From NCBI GenBank assembly GCA_030762175.1, contig CM060838.1:16188001-16252000 (forward strand): DNA of 64,000 nt, in the 5' to 3' direction. The DNA is from Metallyticus violacea (Eukaryota > Arthropoda > Insecta > Mantodea > Metallyticidae). Positions 1 through 13,184 of the stretch are shown in pieces (the stretch's first letter is position 1; every line of letters starts with the position of its first letter). Made by a program: the position numbers and the translations under genes. A model generated the notes under the pieces. It searched no databases. It saw only the letters and a list, made by a program, of their open reading frames with translations, and was not told the origin of the DNA.

Positions 1-2454
1 TAAAAGTTGTAGGGGATCAGAACTATGGATTCTGATACCAAAATAATTACTGCAACATCTCAACTGCTGGTTCTCTCATGCTTAGAAGTAGGGCAAGAAA
101 AAATTGGTTGCCATGAAGGCTCAAGATGAAGAGTGATAGGCAGACAATAGTAAGATCTCCATGCCATTAAGTCAGTGCAAAGGCCTCAAATGTTTTAACA
201 CGAGACCTTCATTGGGTGATGGACTACATTTCTCCTAACAAAGATAGCAGAATCTTAACCAGAGCAAGTGCAAGCTTAGTCTGGGAGATGGAAGGACACC
301 TCTAGTGTCTAGTATGACGTCGAAAGCATACTGAAAACAAAATGTTGAAGCTTGCCACACTATTTAGAAAACCTATTTATATTTCCGAATGCAAATCAGA
401 ACGAAGTACAAGACCTAATTCATCCTCCATTTAGAGTTTTTACTGAACAAACCAGCAAGCTTCTCGATAACATTTTGGCAATTTTTTCACAGGAAAATGC
501 TCTAAGTACTCAAGGAAGTCTTGGAGCTACCAGATGTGTATTCCAATATCTTTGTAGGAACTGCGATGTCTGTGCATAATCAGAGGCCATTGCTGCATGC
601 AAGGCACCCGCTTTCCCTATTGTTTCCTGGGAGCCAGCATTGATGATTGACTTTAATATACATGATCTTTAGATGCTGCTGCGGCTTTAGGTCCGTATGA
701 GAGGTTTACAGCTGTTAATATTTCCCTCTTGACTGTCCCAGGCACAGAGCAATGCAGTAACAAGTCAGGTGCTTCTCTTTGCAGTGGCATATGGGGGTCT
801 CTATTGGTGAATGCAGTCAAACGTCACTAGGGTGTTTCTCAAGTTCCATAATTAGCTCGCATTAGAGTCAATGAGTGGAACCTAGAGGTTGGTATAGTTC
901 TTTGACAATCTGAAAGAGAGAGAACTGGTTTAGTTTATTTGAACATCGGTACCATTGAACCACCAACTATTACTAGAAAAAGTGGGATGGGGACGCTTCC
1001 GAGTACTTGTTCACCTGGAGCAGGCTTTGTCAATGAAGAAATAACACTGGTGGCTTATAATTTCTCCCATGAAGGTGTCCATCAAAAATGTTTTAATGGT
1101 AGGCTTAATATGTAAACTTTATTACGTTCAAAGAAGTGTAGATTTTCCCTCTATTTTAGAGAAGTTTGTGAAAGATTGTGTGGTGACTGGAATTAAAGGC
1201 AAATCAGAATAGTTGCTGTAGCTAACCTTAACATTTAAGCTTATTGCAAGCTGAGAATCATTAAAGTGGTTATGCATTACTTTTATCCATTTCTCTGTGG
1301 CGAATTCCCAGTCTTGGCATTTGTTGCAGGTTGTTCTATGAACTGTTTTTAAGAAGTAGGAAACAGAAGTTTCCAGAATCCATTCCTAAGAGTTCATCTA
1401 GTCATTCATTCTAGTCTAGTGACTAGAGAAGCCAAACGAAGGTTTTGGCTTCCAGGTAAGGTTCAGATTTTATTAAGCAAATATATTTATGATTTCCTAA
1501 TGATATTGGGAGGTAATGCCTCATGTTGATCAACATCTTGTCGATGTCCCAAAGTTTGCTTTTAACGAGTTCTAAGTATGGGAACTATGAGCTTCATTAT
1601 CACAATTTGAGTGCAAGTGTCTTCTCTGACAAAATATGGGATCGAGAACAGCCAGAGGCTGGGAGATTCCTCCTGCATAGTTAGTTGCTATGAATGCTAG
1701 AGCCATAGATACAAGTAATCCGGAAAACAAACTTGTCTCACGAAACATATGGAGACCGAAACTTGAGGCCCTTGGTTCTGTTTCACTGGAGTCATTGACA
1801 GATATTTGATATATCAATATCCGTATTTAATTTAATTAATTGAAACCAAATTGAGGTATATCATTGTTAATGATATCATTGAATTAGTTCAATGTTCCAG
1901 CCGCGGATAGGCCAAGATAAATGCTGGGTGGACAATTTCTTCTTTGCCCCCAAAGTTAAGTTTTTATCATTTCTTTTATAATGCATTATGGCTAAAGTGG
2001 CATCCTGACATACAAATACATATGTGCAATCTGCGGTTGCTAGGTACACGAAGGTTGCACTTTGATATATTGGGTTGCTGGAAGTGCTCAGTGAAGCTGT
2101 TGCATTAATAAAATCGGATATCATTGAAAACATCCATGATAAGGTAACTGCACAAGAGAGTTGAGACTGAATGAATGATGCACAATATCCTGCACAAAAA
2201 GTTGCATGTGTGCATGAGAATGCACAAATTGTTGACTATAAATAAAAAAAATGCAAATTGACATTTCAATGCAGTGTTTGGCCATTTTTAATTGCAATCT
2301 GCATGGCTTTTTGCTTTGATTCGTGACAAGAGAACAAAACTGGTATTCCATTTGACATAATGCCTTGAGGTTGGATGAATAATGAGTAAAAGGTAGAATG
2401 AATGAAAAATGGACGGTTGAAAAGATGAAATGAAGAGCTTGAGTTGCTTCTTAG
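1..2454. other. No identified gene; somewhat less AT-rich sequence
   Basis: Base composition is more balanced than in the following 15 kb. The longest frames (352-579 plus, 75 codons; 1572-1817, 1876-2133 and 2121-2351 minus) are broken and match no family I recognise. The block could be an old pseudogene or an unclassified repeat. Confidence 0.4.
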
Positions 2455-2592
2455 TCTGGCCTCTCCTCACAGCCTGCCCAGCTGGGTGCCCCTATCGGTA
2501 GCAAGCTACCATTGGTATAGTCTGTTGATTCACAGAGGGTCACAAGCCCTGCCACCAGCGACAAGGTCCTACAACTCCTAGGTAGGGGAAAT
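2455..2592 (-). mobile_element. GC-rich fragment, possibly the leader of a non-LTR retrotransposon
   Basis: A short island much richer in G+C than its surroundings. On the minus strand it reads like an untranslated leader (GGGGCACCCAGCTGGGCAGG and neighbouring GTGGCAGGGCTTGTGACC), with no frame. Together with 41698-42000 it may come from the same LINE family. The assignment is inference; it could be another interspersed repeat. Confidence 0.3.
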
Positions 2593-4276
2593 GAGATTAC
2601 TTCAAGCACATCTTCAGCGTCATCATCTCCAGGGACAACTTTAAATAATTCTGTTAAAAATGGTTGCAGAAATTGAAAAATGTGAACAAAATAAAAATGT
2701 TAGTTATTCATGCAATTATCTTTCTTGTGAAAGAGGACAAACTTGAAAACTAAACTAAGGAACATAATATCACAACAATGACATTATTCTCTCATCCTAC
2801 TGTACACTGCCTCTGCAGATGTGAATGAAGTTGTTCAGGAATTTAAGATTCATGTACCGTCTGAAAGAAGCATGGGATAAACAACTGATAAACTGATAGT
2901 TGTTAAAATTTTGGTCATTATTTATCTAATAGTTTACTTTTAAATAAAGCATATATAAATTAAGAATAGCCATTAATATTTTTTCAAACCCTGTTATAAA
3001 GTTTTGAAAACAAATTCCCTGATGGGCAGTATTAAATATGTCTGAATAAACATTTATTATAAAAAACCATCAGAAATTATTACTTTTTCATATATTTCAT
3101 ATTTAGACAAAATTTACAGTGCTAAATAAAAATTAGTTTGAATATAATTGTTTTATTGCAAAATCTTTGCTCATTCCAAAAGTGTAACTGCATATAATAA
3201 GTTCATAAATTACAAGTTTAGAAATAAAAAAAAAAATGCTTTATGAACTATTAAATGTCTTGAGACACCTCCCCAAATAAAATGGTATGTGCAAACCTGT
3301 GAACTGTAGAAATTTGTTGGAAAAATGCAAATCATGCTCCTTTGCCCCATCAACTTAAAAGAAAGAAAAGAAATGGAAAAAAAAAGCAATAATTAAAAAA
3401 TAAAGCTCACGTCTTTGAGCTTTAAATTTGTTCAGTGATAGTGGGAACTATTATCCTCTCACCATCCATTATACAAATGATTACATTTCTTGAAACCATC
3501 TGCAAACTTCATGTACAGAATTTAACTGTACACAAACATGCCCTCTTTGATACTCTATGTGGGCATCATTTTATTGTTAGAACATAAATTACCAAATACT
3601 TAAAAAGCCAATAACTCACATCTGAATCTACACTTTAACTGAAAATATATGTGTAATGTGTGACCTTGGGCAACTAAGTAATTGGCAATAGAGCATCTCT
3701 AGCAGAAAGCACAGTTGCCAATTTGCAACTATAATGTTCCCTGTTCTAGCATAAAGTTCTGAGTAAATCATTTTGGCCTCCGTGTATCAATCTGTTGCAG
3801 GTATTTGATAAAATTAATCACTTTCAGAACAAAATGTCAAAATTAATTCAGAAATTAATAGCAGGTTTAGGCTTATAAGTGCTTTTAATGTAAAAGGAGG
3901 CCTTTCAAATACATACAGAAGTATTTATAATGTAACTGTCCAAATAAATATTATAATTTCCAATTTTCCTGGAAAAGTAAGGAAAACTGCATCAAAAACT
4001 TCCAAGATATGGAACCTCTAAAGCTCTATGATGCAGATATACATATAATTTACTGCCACATAATCTGAAAATATACCAAACAATATTTACATCTACTGGA
4101 AAGAAATTTAGAGGGAGAGAGAAACAAAATGAGGAAAATGAAGACATTTCATGAAATGAACTACAGAATGAAGTATTTGTAACTCCATCAATAATATAAG
4201 AATAAAAATTTCTAACAAATCTTATAATGATAGTGTAAGTACCTGTGCATTGTTAATTTTTTAAACTTTGTGTTAG
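2593..4276. other. AT-rich sequence, nothing recognised
   Basis: Low-complexity AT-rich DNA without coding-like frames or recognisable repeats. Confidence 0.5.
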
Positions 4277-4358
4277 ATCTCTTCTGAGTAGAAATATTTA
4301 CACGAGATTTACTCAGAACATGTTTGTGGAACAATTATCCACATAATCAGCTGATTTG
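4277..4358 (-). repeat. Single arm of a foldback element
   Basis: It resembles the left arm of the foldback at 30824-31044, with a deletion in the middle: cttctgagt, then gagatttact, acatgttt, ggaacaat and atccaca in the same order. No matching second arm is seen nearby. The minus strand carries CTGATTA followed by a small hairpin and AAACATG, a form of the recurrent core motif. Confidence 0.55.
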
Positions 4359-5199
4359 TATCAGATCTGGAAAATCTAATAAATGTTAGCCTTTCCTATT
4401 AAAAATTGCTGTTTTTTTTATAAACCTAATGTATAAAATAAGAGCCTATCAGTACATACACACTTAAAAGAAAATAAGCTGCCATTTAAGAACAACACTG
4501 TTTAGTAGCAATTTTTGTGAAATTTACTTTTAATATGTTGGCAATGTTGATTGGGCCTTATTTTATTGAGTAGAAAGTTTAACTATTAACGCATATTCTA
4601 AAAGCAATTATATCACATAACAGTGGAAGTTTTCAGAAATGCAAATACAACTGCTAACATATGAGCAGCTATAATAAATATATTTGGTTTATTAGAACAA
4701 GGAAAAGAGTGTAAATGAACACTATATAAATAGGTGTAGTGGATAGGGGAAATAAAGCTCACAACAAAAGTTAACTTACAAGTTCCTCCAAGCTAGCTGA
4801 TGGAAACCCAGTCACCAATATAAAATGTATGAGATATGGAACATTGAAGTAATGCAATTTAATATTTAAGAGTTAAAAGTAAAGTAAAATAAGATTAAAC
4901 CCTGTTTCAGAAATACTTTATCATTCTTAATGACGGAAAGAAACTGAATGTTAATAACTCAACAATGGCAAAAAATCATATTTTAACATTAACACAATTG
5001 TAAAGTTTACACATAAATCACTGATTAACATCACTAAATTTGTGTGGTGATAGGAACTCAATTGTTAACAAGCAAGTTGCAATTCTACTTTTTTCCTAGC
5101 ATTGTAAGCTATCTATAGTTCATTATTTTATGTAATAGTTCATCATCTTGTGACTATAAAATATAGTTTATTAATTTCAAATGGAGCTTGGAACTTGAT

Positions 5200-5335
5200 A
5201 GAAGTCAAGACATCCTTTGGAGGATGTGGGACCAAGCTGAAGATGGAGGCAAACGCCTTTGAAAAATGTCCAAGTGGAACAAAATTAGTGAAATTTGAGT
5301 GATTTTGTAATAATAATTTGTCATATTGTACTTTG
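5200..5335 (+). repeat. Solo arm of the 17-kb type foldback element
   Basis: The stretch with ggcaaacgcc, atgtccaag, tggaac, aaattagtgaaatttgagtg and aataataatttgt matches the right arm of the palindrome at 17025-17490, with about 15-20% differences and small deletions. The left arm is absent. Upstream, acatcc-ttt-ggaggatgt forms a small hairpin. Confidence 0.65.
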
Positions 5336-6532
5336 GAGAATTTTATCCCTACCTCAAAAGTTTGAAACCACAGATTATAGTGAGTTCCCTATCACAAATT
5401 ATATGTCTAAGGCACCTCTATATCTCCGTGATGTTCACAAAAATACTTATGTATAAAAAATTTATCTCTCCATGTTAATTTAATGAATATTTATAAATTT
5501 GTTCTTTCATTGACTGGCAGCATTTAAATAGATAAAACTAATAAATTGATAATGACCAATTAATCAGCACTCAACTTCAATCAATACCATATACATAATT
5601 TCCATTGCTTTTATATGGTTCTTTGGTGATTTTTGGTAGGGAGAAGACTGAACCAATATTGTTTTAAAGATAAAATAAAAATATAAAATTGCAGTTATAT
5701 AAGTGATACCTACCTGAAATTCAACTTAGGACCTTAAGAATTAAGTTCCAGAAACTTTCAACTGGATCAACTCATTTTGCTGCCTATATTATACCTACCA
5801 GTATTATTTCTGCACTCTCTGTCCTTCCTTTCAGGGCCAAAGTTCTCTTTAGAACTGGCATGTTCCTTATATTTTTATCTTGGCTCCATTTTGAATATTT
5901 TTTTTCCATTCACCTATAAAAATGGCTCCTCTAGGTTATCCTAATGTTTAATTTGCTAAGATCTGATCTTTATTAAAAACAGCTAATCAAGACTTCAGAG
6001 AGCAAAGGAAAACAAATTATGGAGTAACTACATTTTACAAAATACACTGCTAGCTATAAAATTGCAATTGACCTCACATTTTCTCAGAAATAATAAGTAT
6101 GCCTTATTGAATATTACATCAATGCCAGGAATTTGATCAAGGGAGAGTTGTGGCATACCAAGAGTAGGATGCTCTTCTGAGAAATTGGTACTCATGGTGG
6201 ACAAAATATATCCACAGCGAAATTAATATGGATGGGTTCATTGGGTTGAGGAAGGACAAACATAGCCATGAAGAATTCCATTGGCCATGTCAAACAACCA
6301 AATGAAAATACATGCATAATGCATGTATGGTTATTATGGATCACAAAATGAGTTGCAATTTTAATGGCCAGCCAGCAGTGTATATATCAAAAGATATGCA
6401 TAAAAGCTCATCAATTATGCCCACAATAATATATGCTGAATTATCTGCTATTTGGTAGAATAGGCACTTCAGGAATCTACAAGTGTAAGCCCCTATTTTC
6501 TTTATTGGAGCTCATTATACCAGGTGCCAATG

Positions 6533-7257
6533 AACCACACTGCAATATTTTCAGAGACTGTATAGGGGTCTTAGTCAAGCAGTTTAAAATAAAGAATCTA
6601 GGTTTACAAAAAAAATAATGGAGTTATATAGTGATAAAGAAGTTGAAATTAGATGCTGAAAAGTCTGTGTTAAAGCAAATTTGGGTAAAAACTTGCATTA
6701 CATTTTTTTCAAATGTGCTTTGCAAGTAATCCTGATTTTCAATAGCTCATCATCAGCATTTTCAAAAATTAATACATAAAAATCTCTGAAATCTCAGATT
6801 AAGAATATGTTATAATGGCATTGAACAATGGATAACTGATTTATCATAATATGTAGCATAGTCTAGAAGGATCTATCAATCTTAGTGTGTGTGGCCTAAT
6901 GATGAGGCAAATGCCTACATTTGTGAAGATAATAGGTATGGATCCTACGGTTTGTTTATATTTTAAAGGCAATGTATACTCATGAAAAAAGAGCAATCAA
7001 TGAGACTCAAAACATAACAACGATCTGCATTTACTTGACATCATACCAACAGTGCCAAAGAGACAAGCTCCCTCCACAAGTGTTAATTGTTATTGTGTCA
7101 TATTATTTCAAATGGAAGCTCCATTTGTCATTGGTGTATGGTCCTTTATGAACTTAATGCCATAACTTTGAAATTTAAATAGAGAGACCATAGATTCCCT
7201 CTCTCAAACTGCTTGTCTAAGACCCCCCTACAATCTGAAATTAATGTAGTGTGGCTT
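6533..7257. mobile_element. Possible ~725-bp non-autonomous DNA transposon with ~53-bp inverted repeats
   Basis: The left end (aaccacactgcaatatttt, then ggggtcttagtcaagcag) is matched in reverse complement by the right end at 7203-7257 (ctgcttgtctaagacccccc, then tgtagtgtggctt), at roughly 80% identity over 53 bp. The interior is AT-rich with no transposase frame. I see no clear target-site duplication, so two unrelated inverted copies of one repeat are an alternative. Confidence 0.45.
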
Positions 7258-9480
7258 GTTAACATCAGATATTTAAAAAATGGATATGCAATGACAGACT
7301 TTTTCAGAAAATCTTTAAATTAATTAAATTCAGAATTGTTTAATAAAATGCTCAAGATTCAGCAAAATGTTTACTAGGAACTTTTTTCCTTCTTCTCTGT
7401 TTTTTATTCCAAAATATTTTGAGGTGGGTGTACCCTCTTCTTCACAAACATACCCATGCTTATTGCCTTTAACTATGGCTGGATTTCAATAAATTTCATT
7501 TTTGTTTTTCAATGTTGCAAAGTAATGCTGAATTTACTACTTTTTATATCTATTCATGTTGTTCTGGCAGTACCTGCTGCGCAATATGCAGTGGCCAAGT
7601 TCTTTTAATCAGAAATGTGTATTTTCATAACTTTTAGTTATTCAGTTTCTGGAATTTCTTTAAAATCAAATTATATTACAAATAATATTACAAAAATTTA
7701 GTTTCAAGAAAGGGAGTAATAGGAAAGCAGGATTAGACAGGAAATCAACCCAAAATGCTGTAACAGTTTATTGAAAACATGTTTCTGGCATAATATTAAC
7801 TGATATAAAACAGAACAAGTAATTATTAACTATATTTATCTATAAACAGTACATAACTTGGTGTGATTTTATGTCAGTAGAATTGAGATCAAGGTAGTGA
7901 CAATTTGATTGGAAAAGAAAGAATCTTAAAGTTAATTTTAAAAAAGTCAAGACTAATGACATTCAGACTAATGCCACATTATCATTCATTTAAACTTTTC
8001 TATAAATGTTAACCAAACTGTTGGTCATAATGAAAGGTATTTAGCAACATTCAATCTATTAGTACCATATGATTACCCTTTTTTCTGCCTTGTTCTAATC
8101 CAGTTTGATAAAAACAATGCTTATAACTTAAAACCATGATAGAATTGAGGTATTATAAATATAGTAACTTGCTTTTGTGATTAAAGCCTTTTTTTAAAAC
8201 AAATATTATTAAAAAATTCTATATGTATCTTATATAAGCAACATTAACAACATTAAGAACTATTGTTTTTAATGTGTTTTTGAACTGGAACATGCAAAAA
8301 CTGCATATAGTACATTCAAAGAAAGTTGTCCTGAAGATATACGCTCAATGATTTAAAAAGCATAATCTTTCACAAAGTTGCCAAATTAATTTCTTATGTT
8401 TCTTAATAAGAAATATTAGAAATATAGATTATTAAATCTGCATTTTTCAGCTTGTTATTAAGATGACCAGCATTTAACTATCAAATTTATTTTTATATGA
8501 AGATCAATAAAGATGCATTTAAAGCGCTTTGCATTTAATTGCATATAACTTTCATTTTTCTATATCATTTCAATGAAGAATAATTACTACCTAATAAGAT
8601 TTAATAAGACATGAAGATTTCTACTTAAATAATCTTATATAGCATCATCTGAGTGCCTAGTAATAATAGATTTTGATCATCCTCAGAGAATAAATTTATA
8701 ATGCATATTTCAAGGAAAAATATGCTTTTCACACTAATATTAATTTTCTAGACTTTGAGAACTGAAGTATCTATGGTTCTTTAACTATACCTTAAATCAT
8801 ATTACAAAAGTAAAATGTGTGATATGAAGAAATACCTGTGTGCACATATCTTTTATTATTCTCGAAATTCATCATTCCAGGTATTATATTTGATTATGAA
8901 ACTCAAAGTATACACATAATATTACAGATTAAACAAAAGAACATATAAAGAATTTTGTTTAGAAATCAGTCATTATTGCTTATTGCACCAATGTTTATAT
9001 TTTTTTCTATTTAAGGACTGAATAATTTAATAAACTTGTTCATTAAGAAAAGAAGTGTATACAAGTCCAAAGTCTTCAATTTATAATACAAAATGAAAAT
9101 AATTTTTAAACTCTTTCAATCCTGCAAGTTTAGAAATTAAGCATTATATATTGTTTTAGATATTACAATTAGGTAGTGTAATGAGCAGATGTTTTTCGCT
9201 TGATTTTCATTCTTACATCCCAAAATAAGAATTTTGAAATATGAAATAAGTAGCAGACAAAGCAAAGTCTGCCCAGGCTTGTTCTGGGTACTTCAGGTTC
9301 CCTACCATTGATTCTGTCAGCTTCTTCCTCATTTCCTTCATTTCTATGTTCAACTAATAACTCTGCACATTATAGTCTCTTGTAAGTGTATAATTAGAAA
9401 CTGAACTATGCAGCTGCCCTCTCTTGTAGGGCTTCAATGTTGCTTAGATAAGAATATTGGTATTGCACATAAGTTTCATT

Positions 9481-9528
<48 letters not shown>

Positions 9529-9818
9529 TCATTTTTACAATTTTAACATTTACTAAATGTTCAAAATTGATTTATATATGAACATCTTGTTATAATCACT
9601 TATCCAAATACATTAGTAGCCTTTATGAATAAAATAAAGTACAATGAATTTTTCTGATAATATAACTTTTCTATCTCAGGTTCACAGTTTTGTTATATAG
9701 GGTGTGCAAAGTTCTAGTTGACTGCCTACTGATTTTGCTGTCAAAACTACTGCAACAGCACTGCAGCACATATAAAAAATTTAATGGTACAAGTTGCAAA
9801 AACTTAGCTCACCCAGTA
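7258..9818. other. AT-rich sequence with one ATC microsatellite, no gene seen
   Basis: No coding-like frame. The only structured piece is an uninterrupted (ATC)n run at 9481-9528, about 16 units. Confidence 0.5.
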
Positions 9819-9830
9819 TAAGTAAAAGAT

Positions 9831-10101
9831 TTTTTTTTATAATTAGTGTTTAATGCCTGTTTGTACAACTAAGGCACCACAGATGATGTGCATTGGTGAT
9901 AGATGAAATGAAATTATATATTGGGAAAGGATTTTTTAAGGAAGAAAATGTTCCAGGCCAAGGTATGGGTACCTCCCTGCAATTTACCATTTATGAGGAC
10001 TGAGGAAAACCTGGAAAAAACCTCAGTCCAGGAGGACGGTCTGGCAGGATTCGAATCCCAGACGAGTCTGCACCTTAATGACCTCAGCTACCCACTGCGG
10101 T
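9831..10101 (-). mobile_element. tRNA-derived SINE (type 1), full length with target-site duplication
   Basis: On the minus strand the head carries an A-box-like TAGCTGAGGTCATTAAGG and a B box GGATTCGAATCC, the internal RNA polymerase III promoter. A central part follows with an inverted motif (CTGAGG...TTTTCCTCAG), then a tail ending in A-rich sequence (poly-T on the plus strand at 9831). Twelve-base flanks taagtaaaagat (9819-9830) and taagtaatagat (10102-10113) differ by one base and are a target-site duplication. The 72-codon plus-strand frame here is not a gene. Related copies lie at 49703, 57640 and 61570. Confidence 0.85.
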
Positions 10102-10113
10102 TAAGTAATAGAT

Positions 10114-10319
10114 ATCATAAGGTGTATTGCAATATATGATACTTATGTTTTCAAAATAATACACTTAACCTTGTGATTGCATAAAGCCATATTTACAAAA
10201 TACCCTGTTAATAACTTTAAATTAATTTCTGTTATAGGACTACTGCAAATAATAAATTTAGTAAATATCCTTATCTTATATATTAAATTGGTTTTCATTA
10301 TTTAAGATTTTAAATCTCA

Positions 10320-10350
<31 letters not shown>

Positions 10351-13096
10351 GCAGATTTCTCTAATCCATAATCTTAAAAAAGAAAACAAACAAGAACTGA
10401 TGATATAACTGAAAATTACAATTGCAGAAAAATATTTTGTATTAGATTTTCTTGAAAAAGATTTTGCTCAATACCAATAATTATCAATTTAAGTAGCAAA
10501 AGTGAACTATTCACAGGTCTAGCTCCATATCACAGGAACCTATTCAGTTTTTTCTGGATAATTTAATAGAATTTAACTCCTCGGACATTATGGGTATAAA
10601 ATTTTACAAAATTTCTTTGCTAGTGCTTATGTGACTAAATAATTTGATTTCATAACATCTGCAAAATGATGAACCAATTAAATTTATTCAGAAAATAAGA
10701 ATGATGTACATATTGCTGCAGACACAAGTAATGAAGCTGTAAAATAGAGAGAGAGGGGAAGAAGAATATAAAAAGATAAGACATGTTGTAAATGTTTTGC
10801 AGAAAGATGCTAAAATAAACTATGCCAAAATTGGTATCAAAATTTCTGTCAAGGCTAAGTACCTTTCTATGAAAAAATGCATCTTGCTAGACACAATTTT
10901 AGATCAAAAATAAAATAGAAGGTGAATAAATAAAACTAATGGATTTTCTTAAGTGTGGTCATGGTTATTAATAAAAGCTCAGACAGAAAAATTAATCAAA
11001 AAACAAAGCTAACAAGTAAGATGGCTGTTTAGCCAGAAAATATTTTTAATGACATTTAAAAACTTTCAATAATGTGTGTGAATCTAAGTTTTAGGAGCTA
11101 CAAAACCTAAATGGAAAATAACATTATAATTATTATTTAAAATAAGATAGTTTTGTTTGAGGTTTCTCAATGTTCGTTTATCACTGCTGGTATGTTGTTG
11201 GGCCTATAGTGTTTATTTATGATGCTCGTAGGTTGTTGGACTCATTTTTCCAACTTAGATCAAGAGTGGGAAAAAAAATAGTCTCGAAATACTTTTGCCT
11301 AATAAGTCAAATCTGAGCAGCTCAATTTTTTTTTTTTAACAAGTTCACCTATAACACTTAGTAATTCTCAATAATGAAAATTCAACTGAAAAAGCCATTA
11401 TCAGTAGTACATTGATAAAACTTAAACTGGCAAAAGGAGGCCATGACAAACTTGCTAAAAGGAATGCAATATACAAATAAAGTGATTAAAATATTTCAAA
11501 TAAATAGTATAAAAAGTCTATAAAAGATATACAAATAAGTAAATTAAATTAAATAAATTAACAAGAAATTGAAGAACATGAGTGTAAGTTCCTAGTTTTA
11601 AGATGTGAACAAAGTGATATTATGATCTTTTTCAACAAAGAACAGGAAAATATTTAAATACTTAAGAAAATGGTTGCTAAGATGCAATATCAATAATTCT
11701 TCATAACATTTTTATTATTAGAAACCATAATGCTGAATAGAATGAATAGTGTTCCTTGCTTCCCAGCTGTCTACCCAGCACATAGATAATATACATATTA
11801 CATATCTAGTAAAGATTTAAGTAAGAAATGCATTTGTAAGGGAGGAGGTTTACTATTAAAGTTTTTTAAAAGATTCTGAATTGGGTATTTTAATTGTATA
11901 AAAAAGGCTTGTAATAGTAATCCATTTTAGTTATATGATTCTTATTACAAATTATTTATTTGACTGGTGACCAAAACAACAAAGAAAACTAAATTTATAA
12001 CTGATTTATGAGTTGGGACTAGATTTTCATACAAATGCATTTTTTTCCCTGCAGTCAAATCATTTGTTCACATATCATTGTGATTCATAGCATTTGATAC
12101 ATTTAAAACATAATTTAATGGTGCATATAAGTGCATATTTTGCTAATATTATTAAAAGTATCATTTTAATCTGTTAATTATAATGCATATTTACTTCCTT
12201 TCATAGAACTGTTTTAGAAATAATTGGACCTAGCACACAAGTGGATTTAAAGAGCAGTGTACAGAAATTATTTGATTTATTACAAGGCTGAATGTCACAT
12301 GTTAAGTATGAGTCATGCTGGATGAAGCAAGAGCTCCAGGAAGAGGAAAATTTAGCATTCATAATAATCCAAGTATAAGTCATTCGGACCAAGCCAAGAA
12401 ATGCATGTAGAAAAAGATAAACATTTTTTGCAAACCCAATCCAAACCTTTCTATCAGCTAACTCCTATGTTTTCAGTGTTGCAGCAGTTTACTCAAACTT
12501 GAAAGTGTTCATTTATTTTCTTTAGGAATGGTAATGTCATAATTTGAACAAAAAAGGCCCAAAATAAAAGTGAAACTAACTATGCAGTTTTCAACAGAAA
12601 TTTAAAAATGAAATGTTAATGACCCATGGAAAAGTGCTTTATTGAAAGTATGTGAAAAAATAATTGGTACTGAGAAATGCTTCTAGTGATTGAACTTTTA
12701 AAATACAGTAAGCACAAGGAAATGCTAAAGAACACATCTACAAAAAATGGGCTGTTCAGAAACTTTTTAGTAAATATTTAGGTGCCAGTAAAAATTTTTC
12801 CCAAGTTTTCATGATTTATGTGAAGCTTTCCTAGTAACTAATATTCTGCAGTGGAAGTTAACTAACCCAGCTCTAGGTAAATTCTTTGAAAATTATAGAC
12901 AACACAAGGTGCCTGATTAATCAACTCTACCCAAAAATTATGAGCTAATATAATACAATTAAACTATTCAAAACACATTACAGAAATTTTGTCTGGATAT
13001 TAGTTAATGGAACAATAAATTGTAAAGGATAATATACTGAATATTTAAAAGTTTGCTTAAAAACTAACCATTATCCTTTTTTTTTCCCCACTGCAG
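10114..13096. other. AT-rich sequence with an AAT microsatellite, no gene seen
   Basis: It contains (AAT)n at about 10319-10349. There are no coding-like frames and no recognised repeats in the remainder. Confidence 0.5.
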
Positions 13097-13184
13097 AAGA
13101 AATTTCAGTCACAAACAGATCCACAGTTGAAAAAATTTTAATTGATTCAGCACATTTACTGTCGGCAGATGATATTCAGTACGA
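13097..13184 (+). CDS. Candidate internal exon of an unidentified plus-strand gene
   Basis: A T-rich tract ending TTTTTCCCCACTGCAG is followed by 88 nt open in only one frame, then GTAAGT. The peptide EISVTNRSTVEKILIDSAHL continues LSADDIQYE and looks coding-like in composition. Reading starts with two bases of a split codon and ends with two bases (phase 2). I do not recognise the protein. It lies 17 kb beyond the DPP stop, on the opposite strand. It could be an exon of a neighbouring gene or a chance open stretch. Confidence 0.45.

Noticed and set aside
5368..5425. Possible relation to the inverted end at 7187-7240
   Set aside because: Only scattered short matches (agattccct, tgtctaag) remain; too weak to call a shared repeat.
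9481..9528. CRISPR-like repeat array
   Set aside because: It is a simple ATC microsatellite without spacers, in a eukaryotic genome.
9831..10101. Functional tRNA gene on the minus strand
   Set aside because: A and B boxes are present, but a complete cloverleaf with paired acceptor stem is not, and the sequence continues into a SINE body with an A-rich tail and target duplication.
9921..10139. 72-codon plus-strand frame
   Set aside because: It runs antisense through a tRNA-derived SINE with a clear target-site duplication.
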